From assembly GCA_937888955.1 (NCBI GenBank), contig CALAQW010000029.1:1-34507 (forward strand): a stretch of 34,507 nt of DNA, given 5' to 3'. A program made the position numbers and the translations under genes. Below the pieces are notes generated by a model that saw only the letters and a program-made list of their open reading frames with translations, ran no database searches and was not told where the DNA came from. Of this stretch, positions 7,335 through 15,849 are shown in pieces; position 1 is the stretch's first letter, and every line of letters begins with the position of its first letter. Source of the stretch: an uncultured Alphaproteobacteria bacterium (GTDB lineage: Bacteria; Pseudomonadota; Alphaproteobacteria; UBA11222).

Positions 7335-8417
7335 ATGATCGATCTCGATCCGGGGGAAGAGCTTACCCTCATTCAGGATACCGCGCGCAAATTCGCGACA
7401 GAGGCGCTGAACCCCGCGCAACGCGATTTCGAGGCGGCGCGCGAAGTGGCCGCGGATATTCGCGCCGCTTTCGCTGAAATCGGCCTCGGCGCGCTCGAAA
7501 TTCCCGAGGAACTTGGCGGGGCCGGGCTTGGTGCGGTTGCGAAAGTGACGGTGCTGGAGGAGCTGGCGGCCGGGGATGCGGGTTCGGCCATCGCACTCGA
7601 CCCGCTTGGTGCGGCGCTATACGCGGTGAGCGAGCTGGGCGGTGATGGGGCGGTCGAACAATATTGCCTGCCGCTGCTGGAGCAGGACGGGGCCCGTGCG
7701 GTGCTGGTGCTTGCGGACGAGGCGACACTCGATATCGGTGCCGGCACGGTGAGTGGCACCATTCCCTGGGTGCCGGCAGACCGGGTTGACCTGCTTGCCA
7801 TTCTGACGCGCGAGGGTGCGGTGCTTGTTACAGACGGTCTTGCGCTTGAAAAACTGAAAGGGTCGGGGCTGCGCGCCGCGGGTGCGTCGGAAATCCGGCT
7901 CGACAATGCGCCCATCGCCGCTGCGTGGCAGGACAAAACCGGGGCTGCCCGCGCGCTGGCCCGCGCCCGGCTCGGCGCGGCGGCCCTGCTGTGCGGGGTG
8001 ATGCGCACCGCCTGCATCTATTCGCGCGAATATGCCAAGGACCGGGTCGCATTCGGCAAACCCATCGCCCATCATCAGGGGCTGGCCTTCCTGATCGTGG
8101 AAATGAACGCAGCCCTTGAAGGGGCGCGTATTCTGACCCAGGAAGCAGCAAGCCGCGCCGATCAGGGCCGCGCCTTTGAGGTTGCGGCCGCCCAGGCATT
8201 TGTGGAAGCAGCGGAACAAGCCGCCTATATCGGCCCGAATGCGCTGCAGATCCTTGGCGGGCCGGGCTTCATGGCTGATCTGCCGGTGGAGAAATATATG
8301 CGCGAATGCCGTGCATTGGGGCTGCTTTACGGTGGCATCGACCGTGCCCGCGAGGATATCGGGCAAACCTATCTTGACTGCGATCTGCCGATCCAACTGA
8401 CGGAGTATGAAGCCTGA
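7335..8417 (+). CDS. Acyl-CoA dehydrogenase-like protein, degenerate subunit
   Basis: A 360-residue ACAD-fold protein from the ATG at 7335 (GGGAGGG six bases upstream); the 17 residues the track adds are upstream leader. It keeps the N-terminal helical domain (IPEELGGAGLGAVAKVTVLEELAAGD) and the C-terminal helices (REYAKDRVAFGKPIAHHQGLAFLIVEM, ALQILGGPGFMADLPVEKYMREC). Two things are missing: the beta-domain FAD loop (EPGAGSD...NGxKxW) is replaced by a short IGAGTVSGTIPWVPADRVD stretch, and the catalytic YEGT reads YGGI at 332-335. It is probably a structural or substrate-binding partner for the next ACAD, whose start overlaps its TGA by one base (TGATG). Heteromeric ACADs of this kind are known in steroid catabolism; the pairing here is inferred. 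Confidence 0.9.
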   Translation: MIDLDPGEELTLIQDTARKFATEALNPAQRDFEAAREVAADIRAAFAEIGLGALEIPEELGGAGLGAVAKVTVLEELAAGDAGSAIALDPLGAALYAVSELGGDGAVEQYCLPLLEQDGARAVLVLADEATLDIGAGTVSGTIPWVPADRVDLLAILTREGAVLVTDGLALEKLKGSGLRAAGASEIRLDNAPIAAAWQDKTGAARALARARLGAAALLCGVMRTACIYSREYAKDRVAFGKPIAHHQGLAFLIVEMNAALEGARILTQEAASRADQGRAFEVAAAQAFVEAAEQAAYIGPNALQILGGPGFMADLPVEKYMRECRALGLLYGGIDRAREDIGQTYLDCDLPIQLTEYEA

Positions 8418-9604
8418 TGGATTTCACGATCGACAAGGCCACGCAGGCACGCCTCGAACGGGTGCATGAACTTGGCAAGAACTATATCCGTCCGCTCGGG
8501 CTTGAATGCGACCGGCTGGGCCGTCCGCTACCGCCTGAGCATGACTATTTCAAGATGCTGCACAAGATGGGCATGGGACGCACCCGCTGGCGGCCGAAAA
8601 AACCCGGCGAACCGGAAAAGAAAAAGGACACAAACAAACCCGGCAATACCCGCAGCACCCTGCTCGTGTCAGAGGAAATGTCTTACTGGGACCGGGGGGT
8701 CGCTGTATCGGGGCCAAGCCCCGGGCTTGGCGAGGGACCGCTGATCGCCATGGGCACGGAAGAGCAGAAGGAACGGTTTCTCGGCCCGTTCATCAATCCC
8801 GACAGGCCGCGCTGGGCCGCTTTCGCGATGACCGAACCGGGCGCGGGCTCGGATGTGGCGGGGATTCGCACCCGCTGCGTCAAGGATGGCAAGCACTGGA
8901 TCCTCAACGGCAACAAGTCGTTTTCGGGCGCGTCGAGCCGGGCTGACTGGATCCTCGTCTGGGCGACGATTGACCCCGCACTTGGCCGCGACGGGCATCG
9001 TGCCTTCATTGTGGAAAAGGGGACGCCCGGCCTTGGCAACTTCCATATCGAGAAGAAGACCGGCATCAAGGGGTATGAATCCACCTCCTTCGTGATGAGC
9101 GATTGCCGGGTGCCGGAGGAAAACCTTGTTGGCGGGGAGGAATATTATACCGGCGGCAAGGGGTTCAAGGGGGCGATGAAGACCTTCAATTCGACCCGTC
9201 CGATGATCGCCGCCATGGCGGTGGGGATGGCGCGCGCCGCGGTGGACGAGGCGATGCGCTTTGCGCGGGACAATGATCTGCTTGGCGATGTGCGGGTGCG
9301 CGACCGGCTGGAGCGCATGCACCGCAAGGTGAAGATGTGCCGCCTGCTGACTTTCAAGGCAGCCTGGCTTGCCGATCATCAGATGCCCAATATCGTCGAA
9401 GCCTCCATGTGCAAGGCGCTTGCCCCGCAGGTCGGGATGGAAGCAGCGAGCCTTGGCATGGAACTGCTGGGGCTTGTCGGCGGACGCGGCGATCACCTGA
9501 TCGAGAAGCTGTACCGCGACATGAAAGCCATGGATATCGTCGAGGGGACGGGCCAGATCCAGCGCGTGGTGATGGCGCGGCAGCTTGTCGGCTTCCCCAA
9601 CTAG
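8417..9604 (+). CDS. Acyl-CoA dehydrogenase with intact catalytic Glu
   Basis: A 395-residue ACAD. It has the full FAD loop MTEPGAGSDVAGIRTRCVKDGKHWILNGNKSFSG and the C-terminal signature MDIVEGTGQIQRVVMARQLVG, in which Glu376 occupies the YEGT catalytic position. The N-terminal part has a lysine-rich insert, RWRPKKPGEPEKKKDTNKPGNTR (about residues 57-79), not usual for short-chain ACADs. It overlaps the preceding degenerate ACAD by one base, the arrangement expected of two subunits of one complex. It is the only ACAD in this window whose canonical catalytic Glu I can see, so it may supply the base for the pair. The acyl substrate is unknown. Confidence 0.95.
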   Translation: MDFTIDKATQARLERVHELGKNYIRPLGLECDRLGRPLPPEHDYFKMLHKMGMGRTRWRPKKPGEPEKKKDTNKPGNTRSTLLVSEEMSYWDRGVAVSGPSPGLGEGPLIAMGTEEQKERFLGPFINPDRPRWAAFAMTEPGAGSDVAGIRTRCVKDGKHWILNGNKSFSGASSRADWILVWATIDPALGRDGHRAFIVEKGTPGLGNFHIEKKTGIKGYESTSFVMSDCRVPEENLVGGEEYYTGGKGFKGAMKTFNSTRPMIAAMAVGMARAAVDEAMRFARDNDLLGDVRVRDRLERMHRKVKMCRLLTFKAAWLADHQMPNIVEASMCKALAPQVGMEAASLGMELLGLVGGRGDHLIEKLYRDMKAMDIVEGTGQIQRVVMARQLVGFPN

Positions 9605-9628
9605 ATAACAAAACTACGGAACGCAGAT

Positions 9629-10423
9629 ATGATGTTTGACGATAATCCCGGCGCCGTCGCGCTTATCACGGGCGCGGGTTCGGGGATCGGCGCGGCCACC
9701 GCGCGGCTGCTTGCTGCCGAAGGGGTGCATGGGCTTGTACTGATGGAATGGAATGCGGACAGTCTTGCCCGCATCCGCGAGGAAGTCGGCCTGCCGGATG
9801 ATCGCCTGCTCTGCCTTACGCAGGATGTGGCGGACCCGAAAGCCTGGGACGATGCAGCGACACAGATCGCTGCCAAATTCGGACGGCTTGACTATGCGGT
9901 CGCAAATGCGGGAATCCCGGCTGGCGGCCCGCTGGTCAAATGCAGTTTCGAGGAATGGCGGCGTGTCATCGCGGTCAATCTGGACGGGGTGTTCCTGACA
10001 CTGAAGACCGGGCTCAAGATGATCGGTGAAGGCGGGCGCGGCGGCGCGATGGTGGTCATCGCCTCGGTTGCCGCGATCAAGGCGGAACAGGGCGCAGGCC
10101 CCTATGCCGCCGCCAAGGCCGGCGCGGTGCAGCTTAGCAAGGTCGCGGCCCGCGAAGGCGCGCGCGACCAGATCCGTGTCAATGTGGTGCTGCCCGGCGG
10201 GGTGAAAACGCCGATCTGGAATGGGTTGCCCTTTTTCGATTCATTATCGGACAAGATGGGCGGCAATGAGGCGGCCTTCGATGCCATGGCCAAGGGGGGC
10301 ACGCCGCTTGGCCGGTTCGCGGCCCCCGAAGAGCTTGCCAATCAGATCGGGCATCTGCTGTCGTCGCGCTCGCAACCCATGACCGGTGCATCCGTCGTCG
10401 TCGATGGCGGGCTCAGCGCGTAA
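9629..10423 (+). CDS. Short-chain dehydrogenase/reductase (SDR)
   Basis: A 264-residue classical SDR, probably NAD(P)-dependent oxidation of a hydroxyl or reduction of a keto group. The cofactor loop [15 protein letters not shown] is at residues 13-27, the NAGIPAGG motif (NAG) follows, and the catalytic region [23 protein letters not shown] contains the Ser and the YxxxK pair. The C-terminal tail [15 protein letters not shown] is typical of the family. Two adjacent ATG codons are possible starts; GGA lies 8 bases before the first. It sits 24 bases after the ACAD. In a beta-oxidation-like operon it could act as the 3-hydroxyacyl-CoA dehydrogenase or on a ring hydroxyl; sequence does not decide. 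Confidence 0.93.
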   Translation: MMFDDNPGAVALITGAGSGIGAATARLLAAEGVHGLVLMEWNADSLARIREEVGLPDDRLLCLTQDVADPKAWDDAATQIAAKFGRLDYAVANAGIPAGGPLVKCSFEEWRRVIAVNLDGVFLTLKTGLKMIGEGGRGGAMVVIASVAAIKAEQGAGPYAAAKAGAVQLSKVAAREGARDQIRVNVVLPGGVKTPIWNGLPFFDSLSDKMGGNEAAFDAMAKGGTPLGRFAAPEELANQIGHLLSSRSQPMTGASVVVDGGLSA

Positions 10424-10448
10424 ACCCTTACAACCAGGCGGAAGTCAG

Positions 10449-11291
10449 ATGGCGAATAATAGCGAGCAGATCGAAATCTGGAACGGTGATATCGGGCAAC
10501 GCTGGACCGAGGAGCAGGCACTGCTCGACGCGATGTTGGCGCCGCTTGGCCTTGCAGGGTTGGAGCGGGCCGATATCACACCCGGCACGCGCGTGCTCGA
10601 TATCGGTTGCGGTTGCGGGGATACAAGCCTTGCGATCGCCGAGCAGGTCGGCGCGGATGGTCATATCACAGGCATCGACATATCCGAGCCCATGCTGGCA
10701 CGGGCGCAGGCGCGCGCTGAAGGTCGCAAGAATCTGACCTTTCAGAAAGCTGACGCCACGACCCACCGCTTTGCGCCGGCGAGCGCGGATCTCATCTTCT
10801 CGCGGTTCGGCGTCATGTTCTTCGATGACCCGGTGGCCGCATTCTCAAACATGCGCGGCGCGCTGACGCCGGAAGGCCGATTGTGCAATGTGGTCTGGCG
10901 GCCGGTGCGCGAAAACCCCTGGGTCCTGAAAAGCCTGATGGTCGCGGCCGAGCATGTTCAGATGCCGCAACCGGCGGGCCCTGAAGATCCCGGCCCCTTC
11001 TCCTTTGGCGAGCCTGAACGCGTCGAACGCATCCTGGGGGCGGCCGGCTTCGATAACATCGCGCTTGAACCCCTTGATGCAAAGATCACGGTCGGCGCTG
11101 GGCTCGGCCTTTCGGATGCCGTGACGTTCCTGCTTGGTATCGGGCCATTACGGCTGATCCTGGCCGAGCAGGATGACGCCACACAAAACCGCGTACGCGA
11201 TGCGGTGACCGAGGCGGTGAAATCCGACTTCGACACAGACGGCCTGCAGATGGATGCCGCAATCTGGATCGTCACGGCACAGAGCAAGTAA
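10449..11291 (+). CDS. Class I SAM-dependent methyltransferase
   Basis: A 280-residue methyltransferase. The track starts at 10386, inside the SDR gene; the ATG at 10449 ([19 protein letters not shown]) with GCGGAAG upstream is the better start. Motif [22 protein letters not shown], and the acidic [15 protein letters not shown] define the SAM-binding Rossmann fold; the [30 protein letters not shown] segment is motif II/III-like. The overall look is UbiE/COQ5-like, with SAM as methyl donor and an unknown acceptor. It is the last gene of the + strand catabolic run, 25 bases after the SDR, and may act on a pathway intermediate or be a separate enzyme that shares the transcript. Confidence 0.9.
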   Translation: MANNSEQIEIWNGDIGQRWTEEQALLDAMLAPLGLAGLERADITPGTRVLDIGCGCGDTSLAIAEQVGADGHITGIDISEPMLARAQARAEGRKNLTFQKADATTHRFAPASADLIFSRFGVMFFDDPVAAFSNMRGALTPEGRLCNVVWRPVRENPWVLKSLMVAAEHVQMPQPAGPEDPGPFSFGEPERVERILGAAGFDNIALEPLDAKITVGAGLGLSDAVTFLLGIGPLRLILAEQDDATQNRVRDAVTEAVKSDFDTDGLQMDAAIWIVTAQSK

Positions 11292-11323
11292 GTATTCCCA
11301 GGCCAGATTTGGCATGAGCGGCG

Positions 11324-11348
11324 TTTTCTGGCAGGATAGCCAGGAAAA
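11324..11348 (+). terminator. Possible hairpin terminator after the methyltransferase gene
   Basis: TTTTCTGGC (11324-11332) pairs with GCCAGGAAAA (11339-11348) apart from one G-T wobble, around a 6-base loop. It lies 32 bases after the stop. The downstream flank is A-rich rather than T-rich on the + strand, so termination is only a suggestion. Confidence 0.3.
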
Positions 11349-11498
11349 ATTGCTTACAGACGTCACCGTTCGGCATCGTAGTTATCTGCCGTGCGCTGAT
11401 GGTTTGAGAACGAGTTTGCGGGGGTAGGGACAATCTTTTTCTGGAGTGACCGGCAACGAACGGCTCGCGTCAGGTGCCGTCATGATTTTATCATTCTC

Positions 11499-12410
11499 TT
11501 GATCGTGGGGATTACCGTCATGGCACCCGCTATGTCGGCCGCGCAGGAAAGCACCGTCTCGCCGTCAGCACAAACATCGCCAGACGCGACACAAGAGCCA
11601 GCAAGGGGAGTTATCGACACCCCAATCGATGACCCCGATGCACCTCTTTATTCGCCCTTTACGGCACGTTATCTGCTTGACGAGATCCGCAATCTGCGTT
11701 CGGAGTTCGAGCGGAGCCGCGCACAGATCATCGAACGCCAGATTACCCGTGAATATAACATCGCGCATGAAGCCGCAGGCTATGCGCGCAATGCCGTTGA
11801 ATTATTTTTCTTTGTCATTACCGCTGTGATGACCTTGCTTGTTTTTCTGGGCTGGAATTCACTGCGCGATGTCCGTAACCGGATTAATGATATCGCCGAA
11901 GCCAAGGTTGGCGAACTGGTGGAAGGCTATGCCGAGCGATTGAATGCGATCGAGCAGGAACTCCATGAAAAGTCGGAACATCTGCTCGCCACACAACGTG
12001 AAATTGATGATACGAACGAAATTCACTCCCTGTGGTTGCGCGCCAGTCAGGAGACGACACCTGCGGCAAAAATCGCGATTTATGATGAAATCCTGCGGAT
12101 CCGCCCCGACGACACTGAAGCGCTGACATTCAAAGCGGATGCAGCACTTGAGCTTGAAGAGCCGCAATGGGCGCTCAGCCTGACAAACCGGGCCATCAGG
12201 CTCGATCCCGACAGCCCGCATGCCCTGTATCAGCGCGCCTGCGCCTATGCGGCGATGGAAATGCCAACAGAAGCATTGGCGGACCTTGAGACCGTCATCG
12301 GGCAATCTGAAAATTACCGAGAGACAGCCAGGACCGAACGCGCATTCACCCTGCTACACGGCAATGATGCCTTCGAAAAACTCATCAACCCGATGGAGCT
12401 TGCCATATGA
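11499..12410 (+). CDS. Membrane-anchored TPR protein, unknown role, coupled to a symporter
   Basis: 303 residues from TTG 11499, the only in-frame start that keeps part of a hydrophobic leader; in-frame ATGs are at 11520 and 11532. A proline/serine/acidic linker (about 15-55) follows, then a helix LLDEIRNLRSEFERSRAQIIERQ, a clear membrane segment ELFFFVITAVMTLLVFLGW (101-119), a coiled-coil-like stretch (125-175) and about three TPR-like units (188-290), e.g. AIYDEILRIRPDDTEAL and ALSLTNRAIRLDPDSPHALYQRACAYA. The TPR part is probably cytosolic or periplasmic scaffolding. The stop overlaps the sodium:solute symporter start by 4 bases (ATGA), so the two are translated together and may interact. 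No enzyme motif is seen. The start region is odd: see findings. Confidence 0.8.
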   Translation: MIVGITVMAPAMSAAQESTVSPSAQTSPDATQEPARGVIDTPIDDPDAPLYSPFTARYLLDEIRNLRSEFERSRAQIIERQITREYNIAHEAAGYARNAVELFFFVITAVMTLLVFLGWNSLRDVRNRINDIAEAKVGELVEGYAERLNAIEQELHEKSEHLLATQREIDDTNEIHSLWLRASQETTPAAKIAIYDEILRIRPDDTEALTFKADAALELEEPQWALSLTNRAIRLDPDSPHALYQRACAYAAMEMPTEALADLETVIGQSENYRETARTERAFTLLHGNDAFEKLINPMELAI

Positions 12411-13846
12411 CACTAATCAGCTTTCTTGCCTTCATGGCATTATTTCTTGTCATCGGGCTGCTATCCTTCCTGCGGGCGAAACAAACCAAACGCGATTACT
12501 ATCTGGCGGACCGCAATGTCAGCCCGTGGATGACCGGGTTATCGGCGGTGGCGACGAATAATTCCGGATATATGTTCATCGGGGTGATCGGCTACACCTA
12601 TGCTGTGGGCCTTGCCTCGATCTGGTTGATGATTGGCTGGATTCTGGGGGATTATCTGGCCTCGACCTTCGTTCATCGCGAATTACGCAAAGCAACCAAA
12701 CGCACCGAAGAAGCCTCCTTCTCGGCGGTGCTGGCGCGCTGGGGCGGTACTGAATTCGCCATTTGGCGCCGGCTTGCGGCGATTGTGACAATCATCTTTC
12801 TGGGCGCTTACGCGGCGGCGCAGATCAGCGCCGGCGGCAAGGCGCTGCACGGGGTGTTCGACTGGGCACCGGAAACCGGCGCAATACTGGTTGCCGCAAT
12901 TGTGCTGGCCTATAGCGTTGCGGGTGGGCTGCGCGCATCAATCTGGACGGATACGGCGCAATCAGCCGTCATGATTGCTGCGATGGCGCTGCTGCTGATT
13001 GTGGGCGTTTATGGCCTTGGCGGTATCGACAGCACGATCGCGAAGATGGGCGAGGTCGAAGGCTTCCTTGACTGGTTTCCTGACGATCTGCTGTTTCCCG
13101 GCGCTTTAGGCATGATCCTGTTTGTTGTCGGCTGGATGTTTGCTGGGCTGTCTGTCATTGGCCAGCCGCATGTGATGGTCCGTTTCATGGCGCTCGATAA
13201 TCCGGGGCATATGCGGCGCGCGCGCGGCTGGTATTACGGTTACTTCATCCCCTTCTATCTGCTGGCGACGGGGGTTGGCATGCTGTCGCGGATCTATCTG
13301 CCCGAACTTGACGGCCTTGACCCCGAGCTTGCCTTGCCGACCATGGCGCGCGAGCTCCTGCCGCCGATATTGGTCGGGTTGATCCTGGCAGGCATTTTCG
13401 CCGCCACCATGTCGACGGCAGATTCGCTTGTGCTGAGCTGTTCGGCAGCGCTTACCCATGATTTGCTGCCCCGCAAGCTTGAACGCAGCTGGGAGCTGAA
13501 AGGCGCAACCGCGCTTGTCACCCTGTTTGCGCTGATTATCGCGCTGGGCGAAAATCAAAGCGTCTTCAGCCTTGTCATCCTTGCCTGGTCGACGCTGGCG
13601 AGCGCCTTTGGTCCATTGCTTATTCTCTACGCGCTGGGGCGCACGATCTCCGAACGCCACGCCATCCTGATTATGCTCGTTGGGGTATCAACCGCGCTTT
13701 ACTGGCGCTATCTCGACTGGCATCTCGATGTCTATGAGGGGATGCCTGCGATCCTGGTGGGGCTCATTATCGGCTGGCTGCTGAGCGACAAGCGCGCACC
13801 GCTGACCATAGCCGATAAGCCGGCGGAGGGGCAGGCCACCAGCTGA
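12407..13846 (+). CDS. Sodium:solute symporter family (PutP-like) transporter
   Basis: A 479-residue inner-membrane protein with about 13 hydrophobic helices, the size and topology of the SSS family, which imports small solutes with Na+. Recognisable parts are FLRAKQTKRDYYLADRNVSPWMTGLSAVATNNSGYMFIGVIGYTYAVGL near the N-terminus, the VLAYSVAGGLRASIWTDTAQSAVMI helix region, and GLILAGIFAATMSTADSLVLSCSAALTHDLLPRK, all typical of proline/pantothenate-type members. GGAG lies 8 bases before the ATG inside the preceding gene. The solute cannot be named: a proline-like or carboxylate substrate is possible. The coupling to a TPR protein is unusual for this family. Confidence 0.93.
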   Translation: MTLISFLAFMALFLVIGLLSFLRAKQTKRDYYLADRNVSPWMTGLSAVATNNSGYMFIGVIGYTYAVGLASIWLMIGWILGDYLASTFVHRELRKATKRTEEASFSAVLARWGGTEFAIWRRLAAIVTIIFLGAYAAAQISAGGKALHGVFDWAPETGAILVAAIVLAYSVAGGLRASIWTDTAQSAVMIAAMALLLIVGVYGLGGIDSTIAKMGEVEGFLDWFPDDLLFPGALGMILFVVGWMFAGLSVIGQPHVMVRFMALDNPGHMRRARGWYYGYFIPFYLLATGVGMLSRIYLPELDGLDPELALPTMARELLPPILVGLILAGIFAATMSTADSLVLSCSAALTHDLLPRKLERSWELKGATALVTLFALIIALGENQSVFSLVILAWSTLASAFGPLLILYALGRTISERHAILIMLVGVSTALYWRYLDWHLDVYEGMPAILVGLIIGWLLSDKRAPLTIADKPAEGQATS

Positions 13847-13857
13847 GCCACAGCAAA

Positions 13858-13893
13858 GCTGCCCCGGCTGGCGCGAGAGGCGGCCGGTGCAGC
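13858..13893 (+). terminator. Hairpin in the convergent gap after the symporter
   Basis: GCTGCCCCGGC (13858-13868) and GCCGGTGCAGC (13883-13893) pair over 11 positions with one mismatch. On the + strand it is followed by GTGTAGATTGTTTCCTT, a loosely T-rich tail. The gap between the convergent symporter and dioxygenase genes is only 80 bases, so a terminator is expected here. Confidence 0.4.
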
Positions 13894-13926
13894 GTGTAGA
13901 TTGTTTCCTTATGAATTACGGCTGGT

Positions 13927-14799
13927 TTACTGCGCCTTATGGCCGTAGGTATCGCGGTCGTAATATTCCGACTGGTGGGTAGAATCGCGCCCGCCCCAGC
14001 CAAATTCGATCATCCAGCCCGACGGGTTGGCCGCATAGAATGAATACATCTGATCGTTGGCGTGGCAGCCCGGCGTGATGCCCACATGGATATCGTTCTG
14101 CTGCACAAGATCATAAGCAAGCCCGACATCATGGAAGGCTTCATATTCGAGCATCAGGTGATTGATCCGCTTGTCGCTTGGCAAGCCGAAGGCCAGCGTG
14201 TGATCACGATCATTGCAATGCAGGAACATAATCTCGAACGGCTTGTCCATACCCGGAATCGGGATGCGGTATTCCACGCCGCCACGCATGCCAAGCAGGC
14301 TGTAGAAGGCGTGGGTTTTCTCAAACCCCACCGTCTCGCGCAGGATGAGATGGCCCAAACCGCCCGTACCGGTCTTGAACCGGCCATGCATGGCGCGGCC
14401 CGGATGGAACGGTTTATGGGTCTGCACATGCGGGCCGTGAAAAATCTCCAGCGCATTGCCGCTTGGATCCTCAAGCCGCATCAGCTCAAGCACATGCCGC
14501 TCCTGCGCGTCCTCGGCGCTGGCGAGCTGTACCGTCACGCCTGCGTTCTCAAGCTGGGCACGCATGGCGCGAAACTCCTCCGCACCGGCAACACGAAAAC
14601 CAAGGAAGGAAAGATCGTCGCTGCCATCCTCTTCAACAATGATGCGGTGATGCCAATAATCCATACGCAGGAAGCATTGCCTGGGATGAGCGCCATCAAC
14701 AACCTCAAGCCCGACGATCCGGGCGGCATAATCGCGCCAGTCCGCGAGGCTTTTGACGCCGATCCCCATATAGCCAAGTTCGGTTACTTTCTGCATCAT
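13927..14799 (-). CDS. Type I extradiol ring-cleavage dioxygenase (BphC/HsaC-like)
   Basis: A 290-residue two-module vicinal-oxygen-chelate enzyme that would open a catechol ring next to the diol using Fe(II) and O2. Compared with BphC, all active-site residues are in place: metal ligands His150 (GGLGHLIL), His214 (INHLMLEYE) and Glu265 (WMIEFGW); catalytic His200 (NDRDHTLAFG), His246 (PGCHANDQMYSFYAANPSG) and Tyr255. The N-terminal module (residues 1-125) is the usual non-catalytic copy. It lies 41 bases after the BKACE gene on the same strand, so the two form an operon. The substrate could be a biphenyl-diol or a steroid-derived catechol such as that of HsaC. GGGGA precedes the paired ATG codons. 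Confidence 0.93.
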   Translation of the reverse strand: MMQKVTELGYMGIGVKSLADWRDYAARIVGLEVVDGAHPRQCFLRMDYWHHRIIVEEDGSDDLSFLGFRVAGAEEFRAMRAQLENAGVTVQLASAEDAQERHVLELMRLEDPSGNALEIFHGPHVQTHKPFHPGRAMHGRFKTGTGGLGHLILRETVGFEKTHAFYSLLGMRGGVEYRIPIPGMDKPFEIMFLHCNDRDHTLAFGLPSDKRINHLMLEYEAFHDVGLAYDLVQQNDIHVGITPGCHANDQMYSFYAANPSGWMIEFGWGGRDSTHQSEYYDRDTYGHKAQ

Positions 14800-14840
14800 T
14801 CTGTCCCCTTCCCTTTACCCGATATAACGGGCCATTTTTA

Positions 14841-15719
14841 TCACTGGCGCAAGCTTGCCCGGATCTGATCGGGCCGGGCGAGGCTACCGCCCGCTCCTTC
14901 GATCGCCGATACCGCTTCGGTAACGATTTCAAGGTTTGTCTTCGGCGTGCCAAGTCGCGCATCCTCAAGTCCTACCCGGACATGTCCGCCCAACGCGACC
15001 GCAAGCGGTATGAGCGGCGTCAGATCCACATCGAGACCTGCGATCATCCAGGGCGCATCAGGTGCGAACTCGCGCAGCAATTCATGATAGGCCTGCAACG
15101 CATAGGGTTTTGGCGGATAGCTGAAGGTAAAGCCATCGGTAAACATCAACCGATAGATGGGCTGCCCCGCGCCGGGTTGTTCCGCCGCAAGCTGCGCCCC
15201 GAGCCGCAGAAATCCCGGCTCGTAAATCGCATAGGCCATCGGCAGGCCAAGCGTTGCCGCAAAACCCAGCCCGGCGCGGATATGTTCAACCGAATTGGTA
15301 TAGACAAACCCCTTATCGCCGGCCGCCACCTGCCCCGCATGCGCAAAATTCATCGATCCGGGATCCAGCGCCCCCCATTCGACAAGACCGCGATCCGCCA
15401 GCCCCTTCAGGGCGGCAAAGCGTGCATCAGCCCCGCCTTGGGGATCGATATCCGCACTGCCATCGGCGGGCAAGGTCGGATAGACAATCGCATCGCAACG
15501 GCTGCGAATCCCGTCGACAATCGCGGCGTAAAGATCGGCATCGTCTTTTTGCCGCCCCGTCGCCACATCATAGGCATGAAAATGCACGATTGCGGCCCCG
15601 GCCTCGACGCAGGCCACCGCATCGTTAACGATTTCATCGACGCTGACCGGAACATGGGGCTGACGCCGTTTTCCCCATGGGCCATTGAGCGCGACTTCAA
15701 GCCAGCATTGACCGGCCAT
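14841..15719 (-). CDS. BKACE (DUF849) beta-keto acid cleavage enzyme
   Basis: A 292-residue TIM-barrel enzyme of the 3-keto-5-aminohexanoate cleavage (Kce/BKACE) family, which condenses a beta-keto acid with acetyl-CoA to give acetoacetate and a new acyl-CoA (family reaction). The zinc ligand pair is visible in AIVHFHAYD (His46, His48), an N-terminal Glu is in WLEVALNG, and the late acidic residue is in GGHVRVGLEDARLG (Glu252). The strong ribosome site GGGGGAGGG lies two bases before the ATG. It is first in an operon with an extradiol dioxygenase, a pairing that suggests a ring-cleavage product is processed by CoA-linked cleavage (inference). The substrate class of BKACEs varies widely and cannot be told here. 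Confidence 0.93.
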   Translation of the reverse strand: MAGQCWLEVALNGPWGKRRQPHVPVSVDEIVNDAVACVEAGAAIVHFHAYDVATGRQKDDADLYAAIVDGIRSRCDAIVYPTLPADGSADIDPQGGADARFAALKGLADRGLVEWGALDPGSMNFAHAGQVAAGDKGFVYTNSVEHIRAGLGFAATLGLPMAYAIYEPGFLRLGAQLAAEQPGAGQPIYRLMFTDGFTFSYPPKPYALQAYHELLREFAPDAPWMIAGLDVDLTPLIPLAVALGGHVRVGLEDARLGTPKTNLEIVTEAVSAIEGAGGSLARPDQIRASLRQ

Positions 15720-15820
15720 AACCCTCCCCCTGCCGCTTGTTCTTTTATGGGATTAAGTGTAGAGAAGCCCGGCATTTCCACAAAGCGTTATTACCCGAAC
15801 AACGCACCGCGTCAGGGAAG

Positions 15821-15849
15821 AAAAAAAGGCCGTTCCCGCAGGAACGGCC
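15821..15849 (-). terminator. Strong rho-independent terminator (minus strand)
   Basis: GGCCGTTCC (15828-15836) and GGAACGGCC (15841-15849) form a perfect 9-bp GC-rich stem with a tetraloop, followed on the minus strand by seven T (15827-15821). It is about 100 bases upstream of the BKACE start and about 240 bases after the MFS stop, so it fits the small transcript between them best. Confidence 0.92.

Noticed and set aside
8713-8731. Perfect 19-base palindrome GCCAAGCCCCGGGCTTGGC
   Set aside because: It lies within the ACAD coding sequence and encodes the ordinary stretch PSPGLG; it is probably a codon-use coincidence, and no second copy was noticed.
15725-15790. Possible promoter TTGTGG-16-TACACT before the BKACE gene
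   Set aside because: The boxes match at only three and four positions, too weak to list; it would matter if the upstream RNA proves to be a separate transcript.
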